In this document: positions 1-11,374 of the stretch, one piece after another
Layout of the letters: each line of letters begins with the position of its first letter
How positions within the stretch are numbered: position 1 is the stretch's first letter
DNA from: Podospora pseudocomata
Lineage: Eukaryota > Ascomycota > Sordariomycetes > Sordariales > Podosporaceae
Reading direction: 5' to 3'
Assembly (NCBI RefSeq): GCF_035222375.1
Contig: NC_085891.1
Location: forward strand, 496,001-560,000
Length of the DNA stretch: 64,000 nt
Position numbers and translations under genes: made by a program
Notes under the pieces: generated by a model
The model's input: the letters and a program-made list of their open reading frames with translations, nothing else
Told to the model about the DNA's origin: nothing
Database searches by the model: none

Positions 1-2944
1 TTTATCCTGGTTTCTGTCTCGGCTTGGACGAAACAGAGTGGGGGGCGGGCGGGAGGTCACCGAGCTCAGATTGCTGAAGAATTTGCATGTATCTCTCCGC
101 CAATAGGCCGTGGAGACGGACTTACCGGCGATACATTTTTAGGGGACTCCGGGATGGGTGTCTGGGAGCCTGAGAAGCATGTTTCCCGACACTTTCTTTG
201 CCAAGGTTGGCGAGAGGATTGTAGTCAAACTCCAAGATGGAAGGCTCAAAAGCAGATACATCGTGAACGTTGCTTGCCGGGGATTGCAAGACGCGGGCGG
301 TACCTTGCGTAATTCGGACCAAAGAGAAATATACCAGGCAGGTAAACTTGGGGAATGACGAAGATAAACAATGGCGGCCTTACCTCTGAAATTCGGTTCT
401 GATGGCTTTGCGGATGGTAGTTAAGGTACCTCCATTTACTTTTCAAGCATACCGTCGTTGTTTTTGGGTTCGATGTTGAGGCTGAGTTGAACATGAAGAA
501 TGGTTACAGGGAGTGCTCCCGCGAAGTGAAGGAAAAGCTGGTACGGATAGGTAGGTAGGTAGCTATATCCCACTTTAGCTCCGGGTCACAGGTTCAGTCA
601 TCTGATCTTCTGGCATGTATACACTCTTGTTGTGCAGCTACCCACCCTGCTCTTTTGCTGTCTTGGCCCAGCCTCAAAGCAGGGAGCGGCATTTCTTTAC
701 TCTGGTCTTGCATGAGACTACAAAGGGCATTACAGCCGCTTGCTGTTGTGGCTATTGTCCATCTCATGTTCGTGACATTTGTTTGCTTTTTATACAGCCT
801 TCTCTTTGTCGAACGTTGGGGGGATATACCCCTGGTGGTTGCTGGGCCAACGCTCCACGAGCAACATCGCGTCAAGCCGCCACCTCTTGTCCAAACTTAG
901 ATTAAGATACGAGGAAAAGAATAAATAATAGGGTTGAAGTAAAGAATGTATTCTTATCGATTATCTGTTACAACTTCCCCGCCCATATACTAGTCGTCCA
1001 CATTTAACCCCTGTTTCCTGGACTGGGAACGTGGAGCTTCAGAACCAGAGGGCTATTGGGTGGCACCGTAACTATGGTGGGTGGTGATGAAACAGGAAAC
1101 TCCGAACTGTTAGCTCTATCCCATCCGCAAACATCTCATTATGGGAACAAAAAGATAAGGTTGGTACGTACCGGCTTTTCGTCTCACGACTATCACTGAT
1201 GGTGAGGAATGTCCCCAGCGACAACACCCTTGAAGACTATAACTGATTCCATGCGAACCGTCCCCGGGGCGAAACCGCAAAACAGGCGTCTTTGAGAGGG
1301 CCTCCCTCAAAGATAATAAAGACGGGGTGCGACTTCCCGACTTCCCGGGCCAGACTCCGTCAACTGAATACAGGTAATCCAATCCGGGTCATCGCTTGTG
1401 AGACCGTGCATGGCGGTTTTGTTGTACATAGCTGTTAGCTTGCCATGCAGGACCCGCGAGCCGGTGATTCTCGTGGATCTGCTGTATGTGGTGATGGGAT
1501 GAACTGCAATAGTGGCTGGCCTCCCGTTCCGAGCGCGGCTTAGTCGCTCATCTATCCGATATGCCGGTCCACGCTCCTCGCCGAAGTAGGAATTGGGGGC
1601 CAGTTCGGTATCGTTCTCGTATTGTGCTATGTCACGCACAACCCGCAGAGCCATGACAGAAAGAGCGCAACAGGCTGATGGTACGTTGCCATCGTTTTTA
1701 CGACGATGCTGAAACCCGCACCAGGAGACTTGGGCAATTTTGCAACGCTAGGCTGCGGACAATAGCGACATCCAGTCCTTGTGCCCATGAGGGGCCGTCT
1801 CTGACAGCCTTCCAAAGGTCCGGCGACATTCTTCTCAGTCCCCCAGCCATAAGATCGCGGTGGTAATGGCAGGCTGCGAGAAGCTCCCAGACACAATTGT
1901 GGAAAGTGTGATAGAAGATTCTTCTGGCAATGAGCTGAGAGCGGTAAGTCCCATTGGACATACTGTCAATAATGCTTGGATCTTCATGACGTGGAAGAGT
2001 CAATGGTCAGTCGGGTTCGAACAGAAGTCCGGGCAGCTTGGCTGCCAACTCGCTGAGAAGTGTCTCGGACGGGGCGGACATGGTGCTGACGAGCAAGTCA
2101 AGAGTTAACTCAGATCGATTCGAGGGTAAAGATGGAAGGTTGTACTTACGAGATGCATAACCTGGAAGTGGTGGAAAGTTGAGGTAGCTGGCCCCCCCTG
2201 GCTTCCCACTTACCTCGAATATTCCAGGTTCAAATCCTGGGGTGAAGCATCAAGTCCTTGTTCTCCTTCGTTTTCTGTTTTTGTTTTTGTTTCCTTTTGT
2301 GTCACTCCTAGTTAAGGTACACAGCAAATTATCATTAAAATAGTTTCAAGATGAAACCAAAATAACCTCATGGTGTGGCAGAGGTATGCTCTACCCTGGT
2401 GTTTTTGTGTCAACTATCTCCTACATCTCTATATTACAAGCTTATTTATCTGCTTTACTTGATAATACCTACGGTATGTATTTTATTTATGTATTAATAG
2501 ATAATTATTCCTTATAGTGAATCTCTTGTGACTACGTGCATATACACACATTCGAGAGCATCTTGCAAAGGACACTCAGTTCTCACACTTGGCTGATTGG
2601 ATACTTCACAGTTCTTGTCGACATTGGTACCATTCAAAGGCGCGTTAAGATTACAAAAAATATCCTAGTAAAACATTTTGCCAGCCTCTGCTTTTTCCAG
2701 ACCCTACGGAGCACGAGGACTGGCTAGAACCTCGATAGCCTGACATGACTTCTCTCCTTCATCGCTTGCCCTCACCGACTACCTACTCCACACACGACTC
2801 GGGTATCATCAACACCAAAAGCCAAATAACAAAGAAAGCACCTATGCCACAAGCCAAGTCAGCGGGAGCTCGATCGGAATCGAGACCAAGACAACCCACC
2901 CACCAGTTTCGATCACCGCCCCTCCTCTACTCCCCATTCGGCAC
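1..2944. other. Gene-poor stretch
   Basis: No complete gene can be supported here. Open frames are short and overlap on both strands. The stretch at 1116-2003 on the minus strand looks weakly protein-like and is listed separately. A tRNA B-box-like hairpin at about 2226-2241 has no matching acceptor strand or A box upstream. About 2270-2520 is AT-rich. Confidence 0.5.
1116..2003 (-). pseudogene. Possible decayed coding stretch of unknown function
   Basis: Three adjoining minus-strand open stretches (about 1698-2003, 1307-1654 and 1116-1382) lie in different frames and read like non-repetitive protein. They have normal amino-acid mixtures such as NGTYRSQLIARRIF, YFGEERGPAYRIDERLS and SLREALSKTPVLRF. 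No single frame spans them and no convincing intron joins them in frame. I recognise no domain. It may be a frameshifted gene relic, an unrecognised multi-exon gene, or chance open frames. Confidence 0.2.
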
Positions 2945-3553
2945 CTAACCCTGGGCCGTGATGACAGTAGTCGTCGCCCCCTTCACCACTTCCGCATCCT
3001 CCTTCTTCACACCGTCCTTCTCCTCGTCATCCTTCTTGGTCGCCGTCTCCTCCCCCTCCGGCACAGCCTCCAGCTTGGTCTTCTTCGCCTTCTTCTTCTT
3101 GTCCTTCTTGTCGGCCGCGCCCTCCTCACCCTCAACGTCGCTTCCCTCGGCGTCGGCCTTCTTATCGGCCCTCTTGACACTGCTGAGGCACCCAAACAGG
3201 GACTTGAAGATGGCGGCGACCTTCTTGAGGGGGTTCTTCTTCTTGTCTTTGGTGGACGAAGCAGAGGATGAGGAAGAGGATGACGAGCTGGAGTTTTCCT
3301 CGTCGTTGTCAGATTTCTTGGCCTTCTTCTCCTTCTTGGCCTTCTTCTTGTCGTCGGCCTTGGTCTCCTCGGTGGCGGCGGCCTCCTCGGGTGTGTTGGC
3401 GGCGACGGCAGCGTCAGCAGTGGGGGCGGTGGTGGTCTCCTCCGTGGCAGCAGCGGCGGGCTTGGGCTCCTCAATGGCGGGAGCGGCGGTGGCAGCAGGA
3501 GGGACAGCGACACCGTCGAGCTTGAGCTCGAGCTTCTGTTGTTCTTCGGCCAT
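2945..3553 (-). CDS. Low-complexity Lys/Glu/Ala-rich protein
   Basis: Single exon of 202 residues starting MAEEQQKLEL. It is strongly biased: an Ala/Pro/Thr/Glu-rich N-terminal third, Lys-rich KKKAKKEKKAKK blocks, a ten-serine run and acidic C-terminal blocks. Only a short core around residues 107-130 (KKNPLKKVAAIFKSLFG, then CLSSVKR) looks like ordinary sequence and could be an amphipathic helix. No signal peptide or membrane segment is visible. Upstream on the coding strand (about 3560-3740) is a long pyrimidine-rich tract, common in promoters and leaders of well-expressed filamentous-fungal genes. Function unknown. The opposite strand is also open but composed of simple Ser/Phe or Arg/Pro runs, so the minus-strand reading is preferred. 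Confidence 0.65.
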   Translation of the reverse strand: MAEEQQKLELKLDGVAVPPAATAAPAIEEPKPAAAATEETTTAPTADAAVAANTPEEAAATEETKADDKKKAKKEKKAKKSDNDEENSSSSSSSSSSASSTKDKKKNPLKKVAAIFKSLFGCLSSVKRADKKADAEGSDVEGEEGAADKKDKKKKAKKTKLEAVPEGEETATKKDDEEKDGVKKEDAEVVKGATTTVITAQG

Positions 3554-4466
3554 TTTTGCTGATGATGTAGGGAGGTAAAGACTGTGAGGGAGGAAAGTTC
3601 AACTCGAAGGCGAGTGTGAGAGCGGTGGAAAAAGGGAAAAGGAAAAGAAGGGAATGAAGGAATGAAGAAGATGGAGGAGAGAGCGAGTGAGAATGGAGGA
3701 ATGAAGGAGAAGATGAAGAGTTTCTTTCTGCTAAAAAAGGTAAAAAGGGGGGGCTTTGCGTGGAGCCTCAATCTAACATCACCTTTTCAGTTTGTCATTG
3801 CTGCTGGGGCCCGCTCTCAGGCCTTCCCTTCTTTTGACCCCAACACTTTCATCAAGCACTTTCTTCACCACCGGCCGGCTGTCAAAATTACCATATCACG
3901 TATCGGCCAAATGGCTAATCTCGGTCGGGAGGTTACGAAGTAGAGACTCTGTACCTAGCGTTCGTCGCGCGAAACCCAAGCGGCGGCAACCCTGGAAATT
4001 GGATTTCGGGGTGATACCGACACGCCGCTGCCATCTCGGCAAACAAAATGTTATCAGCTCTCGCAATCTCACACAGGTCGACACCACCGTCTCACCGATA
4101 CCAGCCCAGCAGAATGCAATCTGGCACGGACAGGCAGTGCGCGCCCAACGACAGCTCCCACGTTGCGGTTGACACCTGCGCCAAGCCCGACATTGCGGGC
4201 GCTATCGCCATGTCAATATTTGCCAAGAAAATGGTTCCAGAACGCCGCCCGAGCCCCTGGACCCACCTCTCACGGCGGGTAAACCCCCCTGGGTCGGGAC
4301 CCCCGATCGCGTTAGTCAGGGGCATTGGCCTCGTCCGTCCGATTGCGATCGTGGCAGACCCAAGATCGCGGATTAACAAACATGATCGTCGCGGGAAGAA
4401 AAATGTTGAACGGCGTGGATGGTGATCATTTATTTGCGTGTGGTCAATCCAAGTTATATGCTGTCA
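3554..4466. other. Intergenic region between two minus-strand genes
   Basis: The part near 3560-3740 is purine-rich on the plus strand (pyrimidine-rich on the coding strand of the gene at 2945-3553) and is probably its promoter and leader. The rest probably holds the 3' UTR of the gene ending at 4467. I see no gene or repeat. Confidence 0.5.
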
Positions 4467-6395
4467 TCACGATTGTTCCTCTTCCCTCTCTTCACCCTTC
4501 TCCACCTCTCCTTCAGGCACCTTCAGCTTCCCATTCCCATTCCTCTCCCTCGTCCCATCTCGCCCCGTCATCTTCCTCCCAAACGACTTCTTGTCCTGAT
4601 GACCAACCCCCTCCCAAGTCTTTGTATCCGGCAGCCCGTACGTACTGATCCCTCTCCCCCATGTGGTCCAAGGAAACGTCCATCTCACCAACTCTTCCGG
4701 CACATCCCCACCATCCGGCAGCATGTCCCTCCAATCCTTTGGCTTGTCTCGATGGATGAGGTACCCGCCTAGATGCCGATGCCAGATGTCTGGCGGTCTG
4801 TGGTCCGGATACTTTCCTTTGCGTGACGCGTCTGGGTCACGAGTCCAATGGGACGCGATCGAGAGTTGGACTTGACGCTCGATGCCGCGGTGGCCGGTGA
4901 CAGTGGTGACATCGTTGGCCCAGCCGTATAGGTAAACAGAGCGGTTCAGCAAGGAAAGGTCGCTGGATACGCCGAGAGCCATGGGAGGGAGGCGGCCGGA
5001 AGAGATAAGAGAAGGGACCTCGTCATGGGTGATGTCTGGGACGACTTGAACCGGGAGTTGGAGGTCACCGGGAACTGGGACGGTGGACCATTTCTGGAGG
5101 GATTGGCGCAGTTCGTCTGCCGAAGGTGGTGGACTGGTAGGGTCGGCCGAAGGCGGGATGATGAAGGATGCGCGGGTCTCTTCCGAGTGGGTTGAGATGG
5201 CGCTGATGAGCTTGCGAAAGTATTTTGCGGCGAACTCGGTGCACACCAATTTCTTGCCCCGCAAGGCAGGAAACAGCACTGTGGCTAGGATGTCTTGACG
5301 AGACACCAGCTCATTATTGTCGGTTTCGTGGTCGGCAACAGAGCGAGTGATGATTTCTTGCTGCACAAGAGGCTGCAGCGGGATGGGGCCATGATGAAGA
5401 TCTGTGACGAGAGCCACGAGTGCGCTAGGGTCCAGGTTGACGGTCTCGGTGATTGTATTGCAGTCGTCTGGAGAGACGACCAGGTCACGCTCATGAATCA
5501 GAGTCTGGATGGCCGTTTCAAGAGGAGGAGGGTCGTTGACAAGGAACGGACTTCCTGCGCAGCTCAGATCGACCTTGACATCGGTTCCGCCAACCTTGTT
5601 TTTAATGTGATCCAGCACCCTGTCGACAACAGCCGATTGTCCTTCCTGGAGGCCAGGCAAGATCAGATGAAGGTGACGGCAGTGATTCCACCTCGCAGCC
5701 AAGATGACCTTGGAGACTGCATCGACGAATTCGGTATGGCCGAACCCCTTTCCTTCGTCGTCACCAGCCTCATCCCTTTCGTCCTCAGAATCAGCATCGC
5801 TTTCCCAACCTTCTGTCATGACTTGATACTCCAGTGTCCTAGCGGAAATGGACAGAAACTTTATCCATGTCTTTCCATTATCCACGACGGCATCAACAGT
5901 GACAACCTTTTCTTGAAAGGGCTGGTCCTTGTAAGCCAACCACCCGCTACCAGTCGGCACCGCGACGCGAGGACTCCTCGGGAAGTCTTTGTTGATGGCC
6001 ACCAGCCCATGACACTTTTTGACCAGAGACCACCGGTCATCCCAGCAGCAAGACCTTATACCCATGTACTGGGCGGCGGAAATGTTGTTGCCATCGTCAG
6101 ATTTTGTGTTTCGCTTTTGAACCACCTTATACAATGCGCGCTGCTGGACTTTGAGGAGAGGATAGAGTCCGTAGATGGGCCGAGATGCGTCTTTGGAAGC
6201 ATTGGCGAGGGTACTAAGCTCGTCTATGCAGGTTCTCCATTGTGCCAGGAGGGACTCGATGTAGCTGTCTAGCTCTGGTCCTGGTTCCATTTCTGCTATT
6301 TTGGCGTTTGGTTTGGTCCGAATCGGGAGACTTGTCGATGAGTCATTGGGCTCTGATGGCGACAATTGTTCTGTTGTCGTTTCACCTGTAGCCAT
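4467..6395 (-). CDS. DUF1308-family protein (C7orf25/UPF0415-like)
   Basis: Uninterrupted 642-residue frame. The ATG at 6395 (MATGETTTEQ) is chosen; the frame stays open another 80 codons upstream, but that part is Cys/Ser/His-rich and unlike the rest. Residues 38-130 form a helical N-terminal region. About 199-217 is a strongly acidic linker. Residues 226-250 (KVILAARWNHC, then RHLHLILPGL) and 320-335 (NLDPSALVALVTDLHH) resemble the signature blocks of the fungal DUF1308 family as I remember it. That family is related to animal C7orf25 and its biochemical role is poorly defined. The last 30 residues are rich in Arg, Lys and Glu. No signal peptide or transmembrane segment. The gene stands alone, with tRNA-Ser about 270 bp upstream. 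Confidence 0.75.
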   Translation of the reverse strand: MATGETTTEQLSPSEPNDSSTSLPIRTKPNAKIAEMEPGPELDSYIESLLAQWRTCIDELSTLANASKDASRPIYGLYPLLKVQQRALYKVVQKRNTKSDDGNNISAAQYMGIRSCCWDDRWSLVKKCHGLVAINKDFPRSPRVAVPTGSGWLAYKDQPFQEKVVTVDAVVDNGKTWIKFLSISARTLEYQVMTEGWESDADSEDERDEAGDDEGKGFGHTEFVDAVSKVILAARWNHCRHLHLILPGLQEGQSAVVDRVLDHIKNKVGGTDVKVDLSCAGSPFLVNDPPPLETAIQTLIHERDLVVSPDDCNTITETVNLDPSALVALVTDLHHGPIPLQPLVQQEIITRSVADHETDNNELVSRQDILATVLFPALRGKKLVCTEFAAKYFRKLISAISTHSEETRASFIIPPSADPTSPPPSADELRQSLQKWSTVPVPGDLQLPVQVVPDITHDEVPSLISSGRLPPMALGVSSDLSLLNRSVYLYGWANDVTTVTGHRGIERQVQLSIASHWTRDPDASRKGKYPDHRPPDIWHRHLGGYLIHRDKPKDWRDMLPDGGDVPEELVRWTFPWTTWGRGISTYGLPDTKTWEGVGHQDKKSFGRKMTGRDGTRERNGNGKLKVPEGEVEKGEEREEEQS

Positions 6396-6661
6396 TTCAC
6401 AGGTATTTCCGATTCCTGTCAGTCGAATTTGGAGTGAGATGCTGATATGCCTTGGCGATGCTGCTTTGGTTATTATTTTGAGCTCGTGCTGGATGGATGG
6501 ACATTGGATTGATGGGGGTGAATGGAGGGGCAGCAAACAGCACAAAAATAGAGGGGCAACTCTTGGCGCATCCAGGGTAGCTTCACAACATAGAGAACAA
6601 CAGAACCAGTGACTGCTAGCCACATAACACCACAACTTTCCACCATCTACATAACAAAGAA

Positions 6662-6743
6662 GGCGCGATGGCAGAGTGGTCTAATGCGTGAGACTTGAAA
6701 TCTCATTTCTTCGGAAGCGTCGGTTCAAATCCGGCTCGCGTCG
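6662..6743 (+). tRNA. tRNA-Ser (anticodon UGA)
   Basis: An 82-nt gene folds into a full cloverleaf. The acceptor stem GGCGCGA pairs with TCGCGTC (one G-U) with discriminator G. The anticodon stem TGAGA/TCTCA encloses loop CTTGAAA, giving anticodon TGA, which reads UCA serine codons. A long variable arm (TTTCTTCGGAAGC) is typical of class II tRNA-Ser. The T arm is GTCGG-TTCAAAT-CCGGC. The A box (TGGCAGAGTGG) and B box (GGTTCAAATCC) are both present. There is no intron. Confidence 0.96.
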
Positions 6744-6750
6744 TTTTTTT
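6744..6750 (+). terminator. RNA polymerase III terminator of tRNA-Ser
   Basis: A run of seven T residues immediately follows the tRNA discriminator base, the normal Pol III stop signal. Confidence 0.85.
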
Positions 6751-7139
6751 GGTGATTCTGGGAATTGACAACTCCAATCAGCTGATTTCAGCTCCAGCTT
6801 GCATCTCTGTGCATTATCTGGGTCCAGAGCGGGCGGTCATCGTGGATAACTTGTGTCCGGGTGCTTGTGTGTTGTGTGCCTACCAGCCTACAGGGGCTGC
6901 CAGGCAACAACGCCTTAGCGCCAGAATCTCAGGCAACAACGCCCCCAAAACGCTCTCGCTACATCCACACGCGGATGGCATCGCGTTGTACCATTTCACA
7001 AAAATATTTTATAAAAACGAGCCCTTGGAACCTCCTGCATGATGGGATCCTGTGCATTCTTCATACTCGACATTTTGCCGCCATGTTTGTCACCCCCTAT
7101 GGCCCCTTGTCCCACAACTGCTTGCTGACACTCCCGCAG

Positions 7140-8851
7140 GAAGACCCAACGCGATGAGAAGACTGTTGATCTTGCTCAACTCTTGCTTGACTTGGATTTA
7201 GGAGCTCCGGTCAACGTTAAGGGCATCGATAGTGACTTCCACGTCAGTGTCTTTATCGAGGTTGATGAAAATGGCATTCGTGTCCGCATGATTGACAACC
7301 AGGGGAACGTTAGGGTGCCGCCATGCAAAACTACATACCCATTCTCAAAGAGACTACGATGGACTCGCAAGCGTCAAAATGATGACATCCAGCGGCAAAT
7401 GCGGTCTCTGGACCCTCGAGGCTTGCTATTTTTCTATTTCATTCGATCTCTCACGCTGCAAAACGACGCCTTTACTGGCGAACGAGGGGAGACAAAACAG
7501 TGGTCGAGAAGGGCTAGTTGGCGCCCTGTAGAAGATGAGAGTCATTGTGTCGAGCTACGCAGTTGCACTCAGGTCGTCCGTCATGCTCACAAGGGCAAAG
7601 GGGGCCACGCCGAAAGCCCACAAACTTCCGAAAACACAACCCGGTTTCATGTGATAAAAAAATCTATCTTGGATAGCAGCGCCCGTAACTGCCTTGCTAT
7701 GGCCTTTCCAGTTTGTCAGCATGGGGTTGGCCCGTGGACAAAGGATGAAGACAGCTTCTCCTATGCTTACAGGAAACCCAGTCCGTTCAAGGTGAGTCCG
7801 GCGGTTTCACTCGACTGTGGGGTGCAAGGCTGACATTTGGATGCTGTAGTTTCTCATACATGCAGACAGATGGGGTGTACATGACCACACAAAACCCTAC
7901 CGAAGAATACACCAAGACCATAAGATGACCGACTTCCACACCCGGGCCATGGCCAAATGTTTCAAGGACTTGTCCGAGATTCCTTCGCTTCGATATACCT
8001 GGATCCAGTTCCTCCCGTCCATGGATCTTCTCAAAAGTTATGATGCACGGCAGGGGAATGGGATCTGCAGAGACGGTGGAGTCTGCGCGTCACTGCCTCG
8101 TTGGCTTTCCGTCCTTCCTGTCCTCGAAACCGAAGATGACCCTGACCGACAGGAGCTCCACGCCATGAGCGACCTTCGCCTTGCTCTCGCTGAGGGTCCC
8201 AATCCCGAGAACGAAACCTCAGTCCCGGATGTCTTGAACGGACCCCTCACATTCCCCGAGCCTTCTGCTCGGCTTCCAAGCTCTTGCATAACAAGACGTC
8301 AGAGCGGCAATCTCGCCGCCAGTCCCAACACCACACCGACACTCGCGTCTCTGTCCTTATCCTCAAAATACCGCCGAAGTGACCTAGAAGTCGTGCTAAG
8401 CGACTACGCCCTCAACCTCTTCCCAACAGAAGCAGCCATCACCAACATCCTTGAGTCTCTTGTCAAAGAAAGCAAAACCGCAGCCTGGTACTCGAGATTC
8501 TTTTTCCTCCGCCCCCAAAACGAAGCCTGGCACTCTCGAACCTCTCGGTTTCTGTTGTTAGCATACACAAAAACGCTTGAGCGTTCTCGCTTTGAAGCCG
8601 GACATCACGATGAGTGGAGGAAGCTTGTCAAGTCTATACACTTTATCCCGCTTAACTCGGGAAAGCTGCAGTCGGTAGAGGAGAACATGCGTGTTGGGTT
8701 GTATGCACCTGAGGATAAAAAGGGGAGGCGGTTAGTGGAGTTTGGGGGTGATTGGACGAAGCTGGAGATTCCAGTGATAGCGCTTGGTGCGTGGAATAAT
8801 GCAGAGTGTAGGAAGTTGATTGAGAAGGTGAGGTATGTTGCTAGGAAATAG
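7140..8851 (+). pseudogene. 5'-truncated relic of a large protein (possibly sacsin-like HATPase family)
   Basis: Reading begins after a good 3' splice site (TGCTGAC then CCCGCAG at 7139) with KTQRDEKTVDLAQLLLDLDL. It continues to an intron at 7777-7854 (GTGAGT ... GCTGTAG) and then in frame to a stop at 8851, about 540 codons. The junction gives SPFK|FLIHAD, and TWIQFLPSMDLL follows later. These pieces remind me of the central part of very large fungal sacsin-like HATPase proteins (blocks like GFKFLIQADF and RYxWxxFLP). No upstream exon or ATPase domain can be found. Just after FLIHAD the sequence looks better in another frame (GVYMTTQNPTEEYTK), suggesting a frameshift. Most likely a decayed fragment; a divergent intact gene is possible. 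Confidence 0.4.
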
Positions 8852-9962
8852 ACGTGAGGAGAAGGTAGAGCAGTTGGTAGACGTGTATGTATAGGGAAGT
8901 GATCCTGTAAAGATTGCAGCCACGTACCTTTTGTCCAGGATGCCTGTTGACACTGAGGACTGGGGATTGACCCACTTTTCAGGGTGTTTGTTTACACTTG
9001 TATAAATCATCAATCATGACGACAAGATGCGATTCAAGGGCGGTCTGGCGTGTTTGATGGCCCTCTGAGATGATTGGATGTTTTTCTCTCTTCAGCGGAA
9101 AGGTAAACTGTCTTTGTTCTTTTACACTTCGTGAGATAAGGCGCATGGCACAATGTATGTAGGTAAGCCATATTGATCACAAGTGAGGACGGAAGACAGA
9201 GAGATAAGAACAAACATACCTCCCCATGGTACAACTAAGGGGCTGAATAGCTCCCGAAGTGAAAGAGTCGAACTACCTTACATCATTGTATACCTAGGCT
9301 TGGGATTGTTAAGTTCAGCTCTCATTATCATGCACCCATGCCATCCTTCCAGGTTCATAAATGGGTTCCCTGTATCACATGAACGTCTGTCAAGTCAAAA
9401 TGTCATTGTGATGGAAGCTTCAAACCTCTGAATGTCTCAGCTGTATATCGTGGAAGGAAGCAGTCATGCAAGTGTACGCTCTACATACTCGACTATCGAC
9501 AATGAGCTATAGTCCTTCTGCCAGGACCCAAGAAAAAAGCATCAAAGGAATTGTTAATCAGAGGAGACGAGGACAGCAGAGGAGCAACACGTCAAGTTCA
9601 AGATAAGATCCCCGTACACTACCCCCGTCTTTAACCCCGTAAGAATCCCGTAACGGGCAAGAAGGAGCATTTGAAGGCTCCATGAAAAGCCAGCTTGCGC
9701 CCCACCGTCTGATCTTTCACTTCCTTGATTCCAAAAATTCAACCTGCGACCTACTAAAGAACCCTCCCACGTGCGACTCACTTCAGATCTCATATCATCC
9801 TAATTTTCTGTGCTCTTTGATTGCAGGATCTCCCAATTCCTTGGAACCCCCCGCCGTCTCAATAGCCTCGGCCCCCGACAGAACCATCACCCAAGAAGCC
9901 GACCTCCCCCGACGAAAAGACTCACTGATATCGACAATATCGGTCGATATCCACCAGAAAGG
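8852..9962. other. Intergenic region, nothing recognised
   Basis: About 1.1 kb without a convincing gene on either strand. The right part is probably the promoter and leader of the Cys-rich gene starting at 9963. Confidence 0.5.
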
Positions 9963-10942
9963 ATGCCCAACGAAGACTGGAAAAAGGCCCGGATGGGCTC
10001 ATATTGCATTGTGTGCAATCCCGACCCGAACGGGAGAACAATGACGGCACATCCAACTTGCCTGACGAGGGGGACTTGGGGTCTTGATGCCAATATCTTG
10101 ATGGTAGGTACTGTCCAGTTGATTCCTGAGCGTCCAAAGGGGGTATTTTTGTAGGTAGTGTGGTGAGAAGGGGGCCACTATTCTACATATTTTACCTTGT
10201 GGTAGTCTGGCTTTTTATTTTCAAAAGTTGAACATCTACAAGTTGATTCAAAGTTTCATGACTAATATGAGCATCAGGACGTGGGACTGGGAGATTGGGT
10301 TCTGCGAGGAGACGAGGAGATCGAGGGCGCTCCGGCGCAAGAGCCTTTGGCTGTTCGCGATGAAGATTTCGCGAGCGAACGACAAGACCAGCGCGCGGAG
10401 GCGGATGAGGTTGGGGAGAGCTCGGACGAAATGTCCGTTTGCTCGAGCCCATCCGAGCGCGAGGAGGAGGATGGTCGTTCGGAAACGCCAGTTTTTGTAA
10501 GTTTTATGTTGAGTTACTGCACAAGTCAAATGCAGAGCTAACACTGTCACAGGCAAATCAGGTTGAGCCTGGGTGTGAGATGGACGAAGGCTCGGACGAT
10601 GACAAGGAGAGTGAGTCTGGGGTGGACGAAGATTCAGATGATGGCGAGGAGAATGAGCCCGCCGAGGAGCTCAGAGAGTGCCGCCGGTGCAGCTCAACGC
10701 ACCCCATTTCGTCTTTCCAGAAAGGCGTCAACTCTTGCAACAACTGCAGGCAGAAAGAGAAGGACGCCCGGAGCAGGCTCAAGGACCAGGGATGTTGTAC
10801 CAGATGCCGACAGCCACTTGAGTCTGGTTTTGTGGGTGTGCGGTGCCTGCGGTGTCGAGGGCGACACAACACATGGGCCAAGTCCCATCCCAAGAACAGG
10901 ACCAAGAAGGGCCAGACTGAGAACGGAACAACCCCCGCTTGA
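9963..10942 (+). CDS. Cys-rich protein with four CxxC pairs, putative zinc-binding
   Basis: Three exons are proposed: 9963-10103, 10278-10496 and 10553-10942 (249 residues). Introns of 174 and 56 bp start GTAGGT and GTAAGT, end CAG, have GACTAAT and GCTAAC branch sites, and both fall between codons, so the frame runs through. Exon 1 encodes SYCIVCNPDPNGR and HPTCLTRG. The middle is highly acidic (Ser/Asp/Glu). The C-terminus holds CRRC, CNNC, CTRC and CLRC spaced over about 60 residues and ends in a basic tail. The spacing suggests two zinc-binding knuckles. The layout, with a FxKGVNSCNNCR step, resembles fungal CxxC proteins annotated only as hypothetical. Start chosen at MPNEDWKKAR; the frame is open further upstream. 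Function unknown. Confidence 0.6.
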
Positions 10943-11020
10943 ACAAACACACTCCATCAAAGTCAATTGTCAGAACACCGCCAACGGCATACCACACACC
11001 ACGCAAAGATACACGCCGGC

Positions 11021-11374
11021 TGTCACACGGCAAAAGCCAACCACTCGCAACCACCACCAACAACACTGTCGATACCACCGCAAGGAGGGGTAACTACACG
11101 TTGTGAACCAGTCGTCAAAGTGAGGCAGACAATCAGAAGGCATGACGGTTACCAAAGGAAGCCCACTGGCTCTGTAAGATATCGGAGAACTTGGCAGCGG
11201 CCTGATGCCAACAAGGGCACGGGCCAGGCAAGGGAGGATAAAATACGCGTTCAGGATCATCAAGACTGTATTTCCTTCTTCTTTTCGGTATCACAGACCT
11301 TCGAGGCCATTGAAGATTATAAGCCTGAATTGAACCATGAAGTTCCAAGCCCTGATATTACAGCCCTTGTCACA
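11021..11374 (+). mobile_element. MITE-like element, copy 1
   Basis: A 354-bp element with imperfect 10-bp terminal inverted repeats: TGTCACACGG at the left end, and TGTGACAAGG as the reverse complement of the right end (8 of 10 match). It is flanked by a 5-bp direct repeat CCGGC (11016-11020 and 11375-11379), a target-site duplication. A second copy lies in opposite orientation at 22701-23052, with a different 5-bp duplication. There is no coding capacity, so it would be non-autonomous. Differences between copies are mainly C/T and G/A. It sits between the convergent 3' ends of the Cys-rich gene and the FSH1-like gene. Confidence 0.8.

Noticed and set aside
2170-2250. Possible tRNA: GGTTCAAATCC B box with a 5-bp T stem
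   Set aside because: No upstream acceptor strand pairs with GGTGAAG and there is no clear A box or anticodon arm.
3007-3771. Long open frames overlapping the Lys/Glu-rich gene on both strands
   Set aside because: They are simple Arg/Pro, Ser/Phe or Trp-rich translations of biased DNA.
6396-6635. 80-codon N-terminal extension of the DUF1308 protein
   Set aside because: Its Cys/Ser/His-rich composition is unlike the rest and the next ATG fits better; it is probably leader DNA.
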